From positions 16,395,479 through 16,459,478 of the forward strand of contig JASSKH010000006.1 of assembly GCA_031763025.1 (NCBI GenBank): a stretch of DNA of 64,000 nucleotides. The letters run 5' to 3'. Within the stretch, counting starts at the first letter, position 1. Every line of letters begins with the position of its first letter. Below the pieces are notes generated by a model, which ran no database searches, was not told the origin of the DNA, and saw only the letters and a program-made list of their open reading frames with translations. Positions 1 through 13,934 of this stretch are shown here, piece after piece. The translations under genes and the position numbers were made by a program. The DNA is from Macrocystis pyrifera. Its lineage: Eukaryota > Sar > Phaeophyceae > Laminariales > Laminariaceae.

Positions 1-450
1 ATGAGTTCCACGGTCCCTTGGTCAGTGCTGAGGAAGGAACGGGAGTAAAGGGGTGGGAGAAGGGGGGCGGATGTTTGCGCTGGTCTCGTTGCACATCGCA
101 CATCTCCCGCTTGTCTATGAACAGCTTACTTGCTGTTTGTTTGTGATTTCGGTCGTCCGTATTGTGTCTACGGATGAAAGAATGAAGTTACGCCCATGTA
201 GTCACCGTGAAGAATATTGCCGATTGTCTTTGCTGACGAGACCCGCATATCCACCCGCCGCTCTGCCCTTCGCTCCCGATCGCCGCCCCGCTTTCTTCGA
301 ACCAAACGTCCGCCCCTCTCGTATTTACGAACTGCTCACCACGTGCCACACGCGATGGTAACGAACCTCGGGGGGCACAAAAATATATACCTGGGCCATA
401 ATATGCACGTTCTTTGGTAAATCATCATACCTATGTAACGTGATCTGTAG
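1..450. other. No gene seen; upstream flank or intron of channel gene
   Basis: No supported coding signal. Short frames on both strands have no recognisable domains. If the exon proposed at 451 is real and internal, this stretch is intron or 5' untranslated DNA, and the true start codon lies here or left of the window. Confidence 0.5.
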
Positions 451-550
451 CCAACCTCAGCACCCCACGCAAGAGCTAACGGGTGGAGCAAGTTCCCGGC
501 GGAAGTTCTCACGGAGCAAGAAAGGGGCTTTGACCGGCACTACGGCCGCG
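451..550 (+). CDS. Proposed first visible exon of the channel gene
   Basis: Acceptor TGTAG before 451 and donor GTTAGC after 550. It reads open in phase 0 and ends in phase 1 with ...FDRHYGR plus a G. That G joins the CT at the start of the next exon to give Ala, so the phase matches. The peptide is polar with no domain. The case rests only on splice signals and phase; it could equally be a chance frame, with the real upstream exon elsewhere or outside the window. Confidence 0.4.
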
Positions 551-3500
551 GTTAGCCGGTACGATTCTTCATGCACTTGCTCTCGGCTCATTCGGATCGT
601 TCGACGGGTGTTTGTGGTGGTCGGGTTAGTTTGTTTGTTGGTTGGCTGGTTCTTGTGTTTTTGATTTCTTGCTTTGTTTTATTTTGGCCACCGCGTGCCA
701 TTACTGCTCTCGGGGTTCGTATTCACCTACGTAGGGCGCTCGCATTTATCCACAGGGAGACCTGAATGCGTGTTCATAGGTCATAAATCGGTTATGCCCC
801 TCCCCCCCCCCTTGGTTGTGTCGAGTGTGACTGCGCCGCTGAGCCACACGTACTTCTTAGGGATAAATTGGAGGTGGCAGTGAGGTGCAGGGGGGCGTCG
901 AAACGGTCCCGCGTGACGTGTGGTACACGGTGCAACCTTTTGCTGTTCGTTGCGCTTCTGTCGTAGGTGGGAGAATCTGGTAGCCAAGTGGGTACCGCTG
1001 CAGCTCTCTAGGTCCGGCGACGTGCTCGGCGTTCGAAGGTGAGAGCCGAGTGGGCGAGGCGGTGTCGTTGTGGATGTTGGCAGTGGTGGTATTGTTATCA
1101 TCGTTGGTAGTGATCGTTTGTTTGTTGTTGTATATTGTTGTTGCCGATGTCTAGTGGCCACGCAGCTGAACAAACGCAGGATGAGGTCGTGGGAAAAGTG
1201 CGGGGAGAAGGCGAAGGAGAGGGAGGTATACCGCGCGGGGGAAGTTGTACAACGACCGGCAGAGGGAGAGGGGGGGGGAAGGGATGCACGTATCAAGCTC
1301 CTACCGCTATCCCTACCCCACCCTTACGCTTATCATACGTATACCTTTACTGTATTCCCGCCCCACTCCTACTCTTACCTCTACCCCTACCCCTACCACT
1401 ATCCCTATTCATATCTCATCCCTTCCCCTTTCTCCCCCTACCCCCGTGTTATTGCCCCCTGCCGTTTGCCCCGTTTTCACCAGATTTCTGGAGAAAATTT
1501 CCAGCTTATCCCGACAAGCCCAACTTGTTGCGAGCGGCGGTACGGTACAAGCAGTACTCCCTGGTCGAGTACTTCCTGGACGAACAGGTACTATGGCCTA
1601 TTATGCATACCTCGCCCTACAGTACCTCTCATTTGTGGCAAAAACGAGTGCCTTCACGCATATCACCTCATACACTATACAGATCGCATATATCCCACGG
1701 GGATGGCAATCGCTAAATGGCGGAAATCATGCATGCATCCCCGCAAACATGTGCTTGCGACGTATCGTGCAGATCGTATACTTCGAATAATCTATCAATT
1801 TGTATATCACGAAGAGGGGACGTGGTGGGAACGAGGGATATTGTGGGAGCCAGCGTATACAGTCAGTACCACTCGATTGACGTAGAGTCACTAGTCTATG
1901 GTAAGGTTTGGTGGGCCGTTTTCGTTCCACTGAAAAACGGTTTCAACTCCAGTTCGAAGCACCTTGCTGACAACCCGCGGGTGCAGTTGCAAGGCGAGGG
2001 GCGATGGTCAACTCTCACATATAATATTTGTTTCCGGTGGATTGCGTGTTCTGTTGTTGGATAGTTGTCTATCCCAATCGATGTGTTTACCTCGCCTACT
2101 CTATCGCTACAGTGCCTTGTCAGGGTGTTATATGTGTTCCGTCTCCATGGCCCTACGATGCTTCCTTCTTGTCTTCGGCAGAGCGGACCACGCACCATGT
2201 TTTGGGTAGGATCAGGGAAGGCTTGCCCCTATCGGAAAACAAGAGGCATTTCGTCCGCCAGTTCATTACTTGTGTTAAACAGGGCTCGACCCCAACCGGA
2301 GGATCATGCGTTGTTATTCCACGATTCATGCTGAGCACGGCTTGACCCACACGAGAATCGAGAGTTATCCCGGTTGTTAGTGCTTAATTTGTGCCAAGCA
2401 CGGCTCGTCCCAAACGGGAGGACTGTTAGTTGCAAGCCCACGATGTGTGCTATGATAGTATACCAGGTGTGTCTCCCGCTTACTGGAACTATCCCCTCCT
2501 TTCCCCCCTCCTCAATCCCATGAACAGTCTACACCGTGACCCTGACTCCCCTCCCAACCCAACCTCCCAATCCGTACTGCCCCACCCCACTCCCCGCATC
2601 TAAATTCTTCACTCCACTCTAATCCCCCCAACCCCTCCCGGACTCCTTCCCCACCCTGTTCCCGCCAGTCAGCAAATAATGCAAAATAGTCAACACCCAG
2701 ACCTCTAGGCCCCAACACGTCGACGGCAACGTAGAGCACATGGCCGGCATTCCCCTGGTATTGCTGCTCCCCCCGGAGCAACTAGTAAGAACCCACTCCC
2801 TCCCCCCTGTATTAAATACCTGGTATATACAGGTTGGTTTGGCGTCGGTTGGCTACGACGCTGTAAAACACGCCTCTCACTGCGTGAGCTCGACAGCCAG
2901 GGTACCGTTTTTTTTTTTTGGCGGTCACCGCGGCTGGTGTTCGAGTAAGATCATTTTTGTGCCGGGAGAACCTTTACTCCGCACAAGGGGGATGTTCGTA
3001 TGACGTTGAGTGTATATGGTGAGGAACCCACCAGGCAGTTGCATAGTAAAGCCATTGCTGTCTCTGGAAGTGACCACACCAGAAATTAAATTCATTGATG
3101 CTGTCATCCATATGCAAGAAAATCCGCCTCTAAAGCGGTTCGTAGTAGGATGCAGCTCACTATTCATGCGACTCACCCAACACCTCACGGCGCTTCGCGC
3201 TTGTTGCAAGCAATGTCTGCCTGGTCGGTGAAAACCCGACGTGCTCCGTCCCGGCATTATAGGGAAGCGAGGGTGTATGGTCATACGACTACGGCCATGA
3301 ATGATGATGAGTACACCCCCCCCTACCCCAGCAACTTCTAACCAACCCCTCCCCGCCACCGCTCCCACCCACTCCGTTCAGACACAAACGCACAACAAAA
3401 CCCCAACCTAACCTGCCCCTCCAAACGCTATAAAATCCCACATCGTAACTTCAAACTGCCAGCACATGGACGTGAACCTGAAAAACGCGGCCGGCATGCC

Positions 3501-5787
3501 CCTGGTGTGGTTCAGTGTGGTGTCACTGGAGAAGGGGGACAGCGGTGTCATGCTGCGCTTTTTGTTGCAGAAGGGGGCGGATATCAACGCCCGGGACCTC
3601 GTGGGGCAGAACGCGCTGTTCCTCGTTGTATCCAATCACGGGAAGGAAGCCATCCCCATTCTCAAGTGAGAGAGCCTCCTTGAATCAGGGTTGGGATTAG
3701 CGCTGGGTTCGTGGTTAGAATTGAAATGATTATCGGATGTTTACATTGAGGCTGCCAGCTCTGTCTTTGGTGATGCCCGGCCGCAATATATAAGCCATCC
3801 CCATGCTTACAAGAGAGACTCGTTGGGAGTTGTGAGGTTGAGAGCGGGATTTAAGAGTTTGAGTTGGGGCGGTGATGGTGAAGATTAGTAGGTTGGAGCA
3901 GGCGTTGATGTTTCTTGTGGTGTCCGGCCGCAGGAACGAAGCCGTCCCTCGTGCTGAAGTGAGAGCCATGTTGAGGTTGGGGTTTGTTCGCGTCGGGGTT
4001 AAGGCTGGGATTGGTGCTGGGGAAAAGATTGTGATTTTAGCTGGGCTTAGGTGTGAGGTTGAGCGTTTTTGCGGTTGCCATGGGATTTTGTGAGGTCGAC
4101 TGTGGCCATTGACGGAGGCTTGGGCTTGGCATTGTGTTCTCGCTGTTGGACTTGGGGGCCGGAGTTGAACTGGCATGGGCTTGGGCTCACTCGCTTGCAA
4201 TTATCCTTGCTCTTGTTCCTACCCTTTGAGTTGGCCCGATTTTCCTGTTGCTGTTGCTGCGGACCTACTAATAGGTGTGACTTCGTCGAGTTCACCCCGA
4301 TCCCCGCCCACGGCAGTGAGGTGGAGTCACTCTGCCGAGTATTCCCTAACGTTAAAGCAGCCATTACGCCTTGCTCGGGTTTTCGCCGCACCTACTCGGA
4401 ACTTCCAACCCTCCTCCGCCATAACCCCACCTCCCGACCTCCACTCCTTACCCCCATATTTGCCCTCCTCCCCCACCACCGCCATTGCACATCACACAAC
4501 CACTACCGCCGCACCTCCGTCCCACGAATCAACCAGTCTCTCACCTCCAATCTGTACCTCTCAGCCCCCACGCCTAACCCCCACATTCCAACTCCCAACC
4601 CTCGACCCCCATCACCCCGCGATCCTTACCGCCGACCGCCGTTGCTTGCGCGCTCAGGTACTTGGTGGAGGAGTGCGGACTGTCGCTGACGGACCGCGAC
4701 GACTTCGGAACCATGCCTCTCCACGTTGCTGTCCTCTACGGGCGCATGGACATTGTACAGTGGATAAGTGTTCACTCCGATCATATCGTAGCCAGAGCGG
4801 ACTGGATGAACGCTTGCGAGAGGGTGAGGGTACGACGGGGGAGGGGGGTTGGGGGTACGCCGCCACCGAGGAGGGGCGTAATGGTAACAACTCCCATCCA
4901 ACCCCGTCATATCCCATATATCCGACAATCCCATCCCACCACACATCCATCCCATCCCACCTCATATCTTATCCCACCCCACGTAAAATCCCCTCCCGTA
5001 TACTATCTCATCCCACCCCGCGCTACCCTCGTCCTACAGCTGCAGAAAACGTGCCTGGTTAAGCCCGAGTTCATGGGTGCGGTGAAGTCGTGGCGCATGC
5101 GGGGACTGCAGAAGAGAGCTCGATCACTGACGCCCCTAGGAGTGGCCGTCCTCCACAACCACGAGTCCATCGCCAAGTGGCTCATGGGGTAAGCTGCAAG
5201 GGAGAGTGCGCAGCTTTCAAAATACAAAATGCAACAAAGCACAAACGTAAAATCAACAACCACCGTAATAACTTAGTCGAGGCTTTCCCTGCTCTATAGC
5301 AGTAGGTCCAAGCAAACTTTTGTCCACCGAAGCATAAAGGCTACCTGGTATACATCTCTACCCTAAGTACAGGCCGGTCCATTGTCGCGCACTACACGGA
5401 GCAGTTTCCATCAGCCGTTTCGGAACCCAGATTTAGCGACCTATACAAGGACAACGGCGGTCTTGTCAACCGTATAGCAAGAGCGTGCAGCACGCACGTA
5501 TCATCATGCTGCGTGTATGTCGAACAGCGTTTTCTCCTTTAGTCGCCCTTCGGACACATATCTCGAACCTTAAAATCCTGGACAGCCTACTGTAGTGTGG
5601 ACAACGCAGTAATGGTTGCTTAGGTTCCGCGCGTTTTCTCTCTGATACCCCACTGTGGAGTAAAGACGAGTAGCGTCAAATGTAAACGTAGCCATCCCTC
5701 GCTCATGCAAGCACAACATCCTTTTTAGAAACGTTGGTCACTCGCACGGACACACAAACCCTGCTAACTCGATCTCTCGACATGCCC

Positions 5788-5833
<46 letters not shown>

Positions 5834-8800
5834 CGCGTGTGTATACAGATATAGAGATGACAGCCCCTCGTGTGCCGTCTGCAAGCGGGATAACCTCTTC
5901 AACGACGGCAACAGAGACTTAGAACTCGTCGCAATGACGTGGCCCGAGCTGCTGCCAGGGGTAAGCGACTTGCTTGTGGTGGTAGTGACGATGTTGGTGG
6001 TGAGGTGATGTCGTTCGCGGCGGAGGGAGTGATGGTGTGGTGGTGGTGCGGGTATATTGCCGTGATGGTGGTGGTAGTGGTGGTAGTGGCGGTGGGTGGA
6101 GGATGCTCGTGTTGGTTGTAAATGTGCAGGTGTTGTTGTTGATAGTGGTACTGCACCAGGGGAAGAACGTGCGATGAATAGAGGGTCGGTTTGGGGGCCG
6201 GTTTGGAGGCTGTGGGCTAGGGGACCACTGAAGTTTAGTTGTGGTAGTTGTTGTCCCTGCCGGTATTGCTGTCGTTACTATTGCTGCTGCTGCGGCCGCT
6301 ATGGTGTTCCCACTGTTGTTGCCAACACTACTGTAAGGCCCAAGTTAGTATCCATCCACGTCGATGTTGGTCTTGATTCTAATTGTTCATGCCCATGCGC
6401 GTAGATGCCTCGAAATAAACGCCGCGCAAACTGCAAAAGCCAAAATGGAGACCCGAGACACATCAAGGACAACCGACTGCGCGCGTTGTACAGTATGTAT
6501 ACCTGTTACAACTTACGCGAGGGAGGCCGGCTGTGCTCACACTCACACACCCACACGGTTTGAACAAAGTGTCGCGGCACTGGCTGACGTTATGATCCCC
6601 CGACTGAGTTGTTTTCCTATCTAACTTGTGAACGGCGGACTAAAGGGCGCCATTGAGCGACTGAGAGACCAACAGCAACCAACCCCAACCGCGACTGTAT
6701 ATGCAGGTGCTGGAGGGTCTCGAGAAGAAAGAGAGCTCAGCAACGGTATCGTGGGACACGGGTGACAGGCGTAACGTCACGTCCACCGGTTGGTCGGAGC
6801 GCACGTACGACATCAAGCTTCTCTACGGGTTGCCCGAGGTATGGCAATTGGATGCCGTTGTGTATTCGCAAAGTATACTTGTAACTATTTGTCCGTATTG
6901 CTGAAAAGCTGTTGTTTTCTGCTGGTTTTGTGTCGGTGGTACAGTAGTGATGATGATAGTGGAGTTGTTGCGATTGTTGTCGTTGCTGCTGTTGTTCTTG
7001 TTGTCTCTGTTGTTGCTGTTGCCATCGTACGGTATCGTATGGCATCGTACTGTAGCTCATTGTACAGCGGTGCATACCTGCTTCAGAGAAGTCCGATGCT
7101 GCCTGCCATGCAATGGCGAAGGCAGCACCCAAACCAACAACGCGCACACAAAAAACAAGATCAAATGGTCTTCTCTTATGATAATGTTTGCGTCTGAGAA
7201 TCAGCACCGCGAAATACTATCGGAACGTATAAAGAAACCCTCGAGAACTGTGCGATGTCGTCTTGGGTAGGGACTCATCCCATACAGGGCAGGCCCTCCC
7301 AGGGGGAGATCGAAGCAGGCTGGCACGGTAGTGGAAGACTCATACGAAAAGCTCCACCTCGCGTCGAGAAAAGGGCCTCGGAGCGCGGAGAGCACTCTGA
7401 ATGCCAGTGCTGCGACGACACTCACCCAGGCATCCTACTTATATATGTGTAATATAGCTGTGATTATTATGGAATATGTGTCATCAGCCTCAACCACTCG
7501 TATTGCGTTACTACCATGCAGTAGTCTCCGAGCTGTAATGTTTAGCGAGTTTGAAGTTCACGACAGCGCCAATTCCTAGAGGCTCATTTCTAGACTCGTG
7601 TGCCCGAGTCGTCATGTCCTTTCCTACGAAGGGGTCCGACGATCGCAATCTCCCGAAATACTGAGGAGCGGTCGTTTGTTTCACCATCCTCGCCATCCCC
7701 GCCAACAACAGCAGCAGTTAGCTGCAGCAGCAGCAGTAGGTGCCGTGGGAACGGCCCGGCACAAGTTCCTCTGTTTTTCCATCGTGTGCGCTGTGTTTGG
7801 CATGGGCGCTACTCGTGTGTTTCGCTGTCCCAATCCCGGCACCAACCGAGCAAAGTGTTCGCGGATACGTCCGTCAGCATTAGGGGAACGTATCAACCAG
7901 CGGAACGATCTGCACGCTGGCCGAGACGAAAGCACGAGAGCGACGCGCACCGCAGCAGCAGTACAGCAGCATAGCGCACCAACAATACAACAATTCAGCC
8001 GTGCAGCAGTACTTCTGAGCAATGGGTGTTTTTGTGTACAACCTGGTGCAACGCAGGCGACGTGTCTTTTTTTGGGCTGAATATTCTGGAAAAATAGATG
8101 TGGGTACATACTTTTCAACTCAGTGCGAGTTGTTCGCGGATGTATGTGAATACCTGTTTGATACACTAACTGATATGATGGGCCAAGCCTGAGTGCGTTC
8201 AAAGAAGCCCCTCAGGGTATATATGATTTATAACACAAGACAAAGAAGAAAAGGAAGAGTCCCAGTCGAACAAGGGAATAACATTTAGTAGTAGCGGACG
8301 AAATATGTCACAACCCGTCGAATGCTCCACACAGAAACACGCATATTTCCTGTGTGGAACTCCCAAATACTGTTACAAATGAATCCCTGCACTGAGAGTA
8401 AGTGAGCACTCCGAATATCCCCTCTGCTCTCTACTTGGTGAATGGGGTAACAGAGCATCGCTCACGATAAAATACCATGGTGATGAGCCTGAATCACCAA
8501 ACATCAAAATCCAAAGCGTTCTACTCAAATATACTAAGTCAAGATCATCGACGTTTCAAACCATATCAAGAACGTAAATCTGTGTCTCAAATATCATCAA
8601 GATAGAAACTTAATCATCATATTTCAAAAATAAGAGCAAGAACAGCTGCTCCAAACCTGTTAAATCGGAGAAAAATAAAAATCAACTATTACCTATGCCA
8701 ATGGCAACCTGAAGTATCAATAAAAAGTTTGAATTCCAAAGATACCCGCCAAAATTCTTGGAACACGCATCCTATGGGCACGTTCAGAAAAAAAAAAAAG

Positions 8801-11800
8801 TTCCCAACTTTTGGAAAATCCCGAAAAAAGCAAATCTGGGGCCGATGTTGGGCCAAGATCGGCCTGAGAAAAACTCAGGCCGATCTTTGGTTCGAAGCGG
8901 CGAGATTCCGAGTCCTCGACAGACATCGATCGACAAGACCAACGATTGCGTCATGAATTCTGAACGGAGTGCGCTCGTTAGGGGCTCCGACCGACCCTTG
9001 GGTCACCGTCTTTACACAATGGCCAGTGACGTGCGGCGGGCGCTGGCCAGGCGTACGATAAAAAAAAAATAGCCGCTGGTGTGGTGAACAAAACAGAAAT
9101 AAAAAAAAAAAAAAATCCGTCTCGAATGGCAAAAAACAGGCTTTTTTTTCAGGTTTGGGAGGATACCGCAGGAAGCCGCCGGCAAGCTCTCGCCCCCTAG
9201 AGTATGTATTCACTTTCTATCTTCGATGCCGTCATCTATGCTCGTTGGCCTTGCCCGACACCAAACGGGTTGGCCTTGGGTTGAGTCTATATCGAGATCG
9301 AGCATCTATCGTCGCACGAGCTGATTTTTATCAGCGTGTTGACAAGTTGCAGCGAGAGAAAACAAATTGCGCCGCCTGCAGCCGTTGGAAAAAAAAGAAG
9401 AAATATTTTCGGCTGTTCTTTTAAAGCAATATTTCTGAAAAAAAACTTTCGGACTTCGCGTTTCCATTGGCATAGGTCTTAGTAATCAAATCTCAGCAAA
9501 AAAATAAAGCAAGCCCCCCAAGCTCAGAAAAACCAACGCAGTAACTCCTCAAACACCAGAAACTAATAAATCAACTCCTTTCAGCATTTACGAGTACTGC
9601 AGCCCTTTTTGTGTTGAACTTCCATCTCAACCAAGCACTGATCTCATGTAGCCTCGCTACAGGGGGCACACTAAATCTAGATAAACGGCAACGGGAATCC
9701 AGACTTTCGTCCGTGAAGTAATGCCCAAGTTTAGTGCGGTCGACCTCGCGTACCACATATTTCAGTTCCGCATTACGTACGCACGTACTTACGTACGTAT
9801 CCAGTATAATACTACTCTGTTGTACCTGGTACAGCAGTAGTTCAAAATATTCCGCGAATCATTCTTTCAGCTTTCCTGCTACGACATTCTTCCAGCGCCA
9901 AGGCAAGGGGATAAAAATCATCACTCATGAATTACGATCGATCGACTCCTCGACTCAGGAAATCCATAAACTTGAGAATCCCAGTACGGGTATAGTATAA
10001 CACTACATGGCCCCTCTTACCCGTACTTGGCATTGCAAACAGCAGGGAGGGGAGGGGGTACTCGATATTATGCATGGTCGCTTGTTAGGGTATCCCCTCC
10101 CCTGTTGAATCGTTATAGTTAGTAGCAATCGTCCCCTCATCATACCTGCCAGGCGTTATCGCCTGCTTTTCAGATGAGCACCTCGCCCCTGCATTCAGAA
10201 GACATCTGGCGGGGCAAGCAACAACTAATACGAGAGCTTATGACATCTAACATCATCAAGCACCTCGTGTGAGTGACCAGAGCAGAGGCAGATGCATCAA
10301 CCTGTTAGCAGTAGTCGGTCCCTAGGTCTATACTGCCTTACTCAGTGCATATACGAAGTAGCATATTACGGCAGTGGTAGTCGACACCATCCGAGGAGAT
10401 GAACGTCGACGGCGCACGAAACTATCCAAACTTGGCGGAAAAAGGTCAATTTCGCACTTAAATCCCATCATGTACCCGACATCCTCTTCCAAGAAGACTC
10501 GACGTGGCTGAGCAGGATTCCAACCATCAGGACACGGTGTACGGTTGATGCCCGGAGAAATGTATTCAGGTACTCACCCGAACACCTTCTTGAGGTGTAA
10601 GGGATTCACGGAAGGCATACCTGACGTAAATAATACGAAAATACGACGTTTAGGGCGGTGTTGCAGAGGCCAGCAAGGATGTGCAAAGAGGTCCTCTATA
10701 TTTACACAAGGGCCAACAGTTCGCAAGATGTTCAATCAAAACGCAAGCAGACCGACAGGTCTCAGAATCTACGGTGAAAAGAGCCCACAGCGGCCAGTCG
10801 AAGCTCTAAGTAAGCACAAGCACGGGCAGCGGCAGTACACAGCAGAGAATGTTGGGCACACCGTGCATCAATGTTTGCGCATTTGGTACGAGGTATGTAC
10901 ATACTTCCTCTATGTTGGACATGTACACCTGGCACCCGGTATTATAATATGTACCGGCACCAGGTATATACCTACAACAGGACATCACTTTGTACGTAAA
11001 TGTATGGACCGTTTGGTATTGGTACTTTTAAAACAACGGTCCTTACTTTCAAGGCCAGAACGTGCGTACTGTTTACGTGCAGCAGCACGGCAGGGCTCTC
11101 CCCTTGCCTCCATACTGGTTTCCTAATAATATATAAACACACCACCCACCTTATCCCGCTTGCGCCGACGGCAGAGGAAAACATGCCCATCCTCCATCAT
11201 AAGGAAAGCCGTTTGGATCGAGCCTAACAATGGTCCTTTTGTGATGGACGATGCATGCGTTGATCTTCTCCTTTATTTTGCCTATCCACTCGCGTTGGGC
11301 GGGCGACATTCGCCAGCAATCTGTAGATGGCGGTGGTGCACTCGGGGCACCGGCGGATGCACCCGCACAGTTGTCTCCACCTCCCCCGTCGTCCCTTCGC
11401 CCCCCGTCGGTTCCACCGGCCCCGAGGTCTTCACCGGCCCGTGTCTCCACCGGTCCCGTCGCCTCCGCCGGGACGGTCCCTACTGTGCGTACCATCACTG
11501 CTGTGACCTCCTGTAGAGGTGTTGGCGCGGTCGTCATCCCCAGCAGTAGCAGCAGCAGGACGAGCCCACATCTGATCGAGCCCTTGGGTGTCGGCGAGGA
11601 GCCTTTGGTCCTCTCGTTTGGCCCCGGCTTCGCAGACCTTGGCCTACTCACATCGCCCGGCGGGCGCCCAAGCCTCCTGGCGATGATCGTTTCTACGCGA
11701 GTCCCTTTGTGTTTCGTCACGAGCCGCTAGTCTCGAGGGGGAGGGTATGAGTTCGGCACGGGAGCCGGCACCGCTTCGACGACGAGAAAGACGACCGGAA

Positions 11801-13901
11801 AGCAATGCACAACAATCGCCGGCAAGCAAAGCTCAACCATCGGCGACGTAACCGCGGAGATATGCGGATGCTAGCTACAAGACGGCGTAGATGTATCGCA
11901 TCAACAGGAGGGCGGGATCAACGCGCCAGGGCGTCTCGGGGACGTTCACACTCTGCTGTCGCTGCTGCTGCTGATGATGATGCTGCTTCTGGTGCGGCTT
12001 GCTGCCGTCGGTGCGGTCGGCTAGATAAAAATACACAAACTGCGCCGGTATAAAACCACTCTATCCTCGGTGACTCCATCCTCGGCGACAGATCGCAGGT
12101 TCCGATTAACGCCACTAGCCATAGTACAGCGCGTATATACCGCCACAGGTGCATAGTGTGCGTGCTGCAGCTGCAGGGACGATTCCCCTCTCTCCTGCGG
12201 AGCCTTTATTGACCTGTAACCTGTGACCCTGACTGTTCGCTCAGCGAGCGGTGATACTGTTGGCCAATCACGGCCATTTTGTGCATCATACTATAAGTCG
12301 TAGCTCGGATCTGATTGTTGCTTTCTGGGGGTGGCCTGGTCTGTTTTTACGTTGTTTTGTGCTTATAAGTCACAACTTTATCCCTATCGCTAGTACCGGC
12401 GCCTTGTATTTCTTACAACGAAAACAATACCTTTTCTGTTGGTTTTTCTGCGGTCGTGTATGTACCAATCAGTATCACACGCTAAAAAGCATAATTCCAG
12501 AAATGGCGCATTCAGCTATCAACCATCAAGTCATCAGCCATTAATCTACAGGTAAATCACTCGAATGGAACCACCCGTACCGCACTCGTATGTTACGACG
12601 ATGGCTTGATGGCTTAGTATAGTGCTAATATACATCCTATTTTCGAACATCATTAAACAGGGGTCAAGCATACAACCAAAACATGAATCTCTTCGTCACC
12701 GGTGTTCTGCTCAAACCACCTACGCAAAGAAACAGCACAGCATTACGTATAACTACACTCGGCTGGGCACGGCAGCAGGCCACCGGCCTAGGTTACCTCT
12801 GACGCTCCTCGCACACTCCACCAACCTCAGATCCACTCATAGACAGCTCAACCTCAACGTGCAAGGGGAGCGGGGGGGGGGGGGGGGGGGGGGGGGGGCG
12901 TAGGGGGGAGGGCAGGGGGGAGGGCAACGTACAGCAGTCATAACAAAACATATCGCTCACAAAAAGAAATATATCGCATCTCAAAATGTCGGCCTTAAAC
13001 CAATAGGCATACGGGACTGCTGTCAAACCAAGTAATCGAACTAAACCGAACAAACCAAGAAAACCAAAATAGCCTGTAATTTTGCATCAAGTTCCCTGCT
13101 CCCAAGTCTCGGTCTCCTTGTCGTTCTCTTTAATTCGTGTCCGCTTCGGTGTCGTCCAACGCAGCCTGCTCTGCGACCCCCGGTCAGCCATGGGGGCTCT
13201 CACTCCATTGCTCTTCTCCCGCCTTGCTGTCTCCGTCTCCCTGTGGCCGTCCTGGGCTCCGGACACCCCTCCATCACCGCGGGGGTCCTCGTTTTCTCCA
13301 CGCTGTTTTCTGCACCGGATTGGCCAGGCGGTTCCTCCTCGGGTGCAAGCACAACGGCGATGCCATACTTGCTCCGGTGCGCATTCCTCGTGTTGTCTCA
13401 CCTATTCTCGTAGGCGCCGGCTCCTGCCGGTCAAGCAGGCGCCCTTGCTCAGGCGTACCCTCTGGTGGGCGCTCTCTCTCTCTCTCTCGCGGGGAAGTCC
13501 CTCCCGCGTCGGCGATGATCGGCGAGATTTGGGGAGCATTCAGCTCAGTCTCACCGGGCAACTGCCTCTGCACCGCCGGCGTGTTGTACTCCATTACTTC
13601 CGCGCCGTGTGTACCATCTGGCACATCTTCTCTCGCGTTTGGGGAAATCTCTCCCGCCGCGATAGGCGGCCGGCTTGGAAGAGCATTCCGCTCTGTCTCA
13701 CTGGGCAACTGCATCTGCATCGCCCGCGTGTTGTTGTCCAGTCTCTCACCGACCTCCTCTCTCTCTCTCCCCGCTCTCGTTTCCACATGTGTTCTCCGAA
13801 AACCCATCCGACCGACGTTCCACAAGAGGGGTATAAGAAGCAGAAACATGCTGGCATAGAAACTGCCGGTTTGTACCTCCCTTGGTCACAGTCGCCGCAA
13901 A

Positions 13902-13934
<33 letters not shown>

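Noticed and set aside
1310..1460. Telomere-like CTACCC/CCCTA repeats; also CTAACCCTAACCC at about 58369
   Set aside because: Too degenerate and short to be interstitial telomere; better explained as intronic pyrimidine tract or chance.
2925..3368. Minus-strand 147-codon frame as a gene
   Set aside because: It belongs to repeat R1; the copy at 36297-36584 has different stops and no domain is recognisable.
6405..6492. Possible exon between 5960 and 6707 (acceptor GCGTAG, donor GTATGT)
   Set aside because: Its 88-nt length would shift the frame; the flanking exons already join in phase 0 without it.
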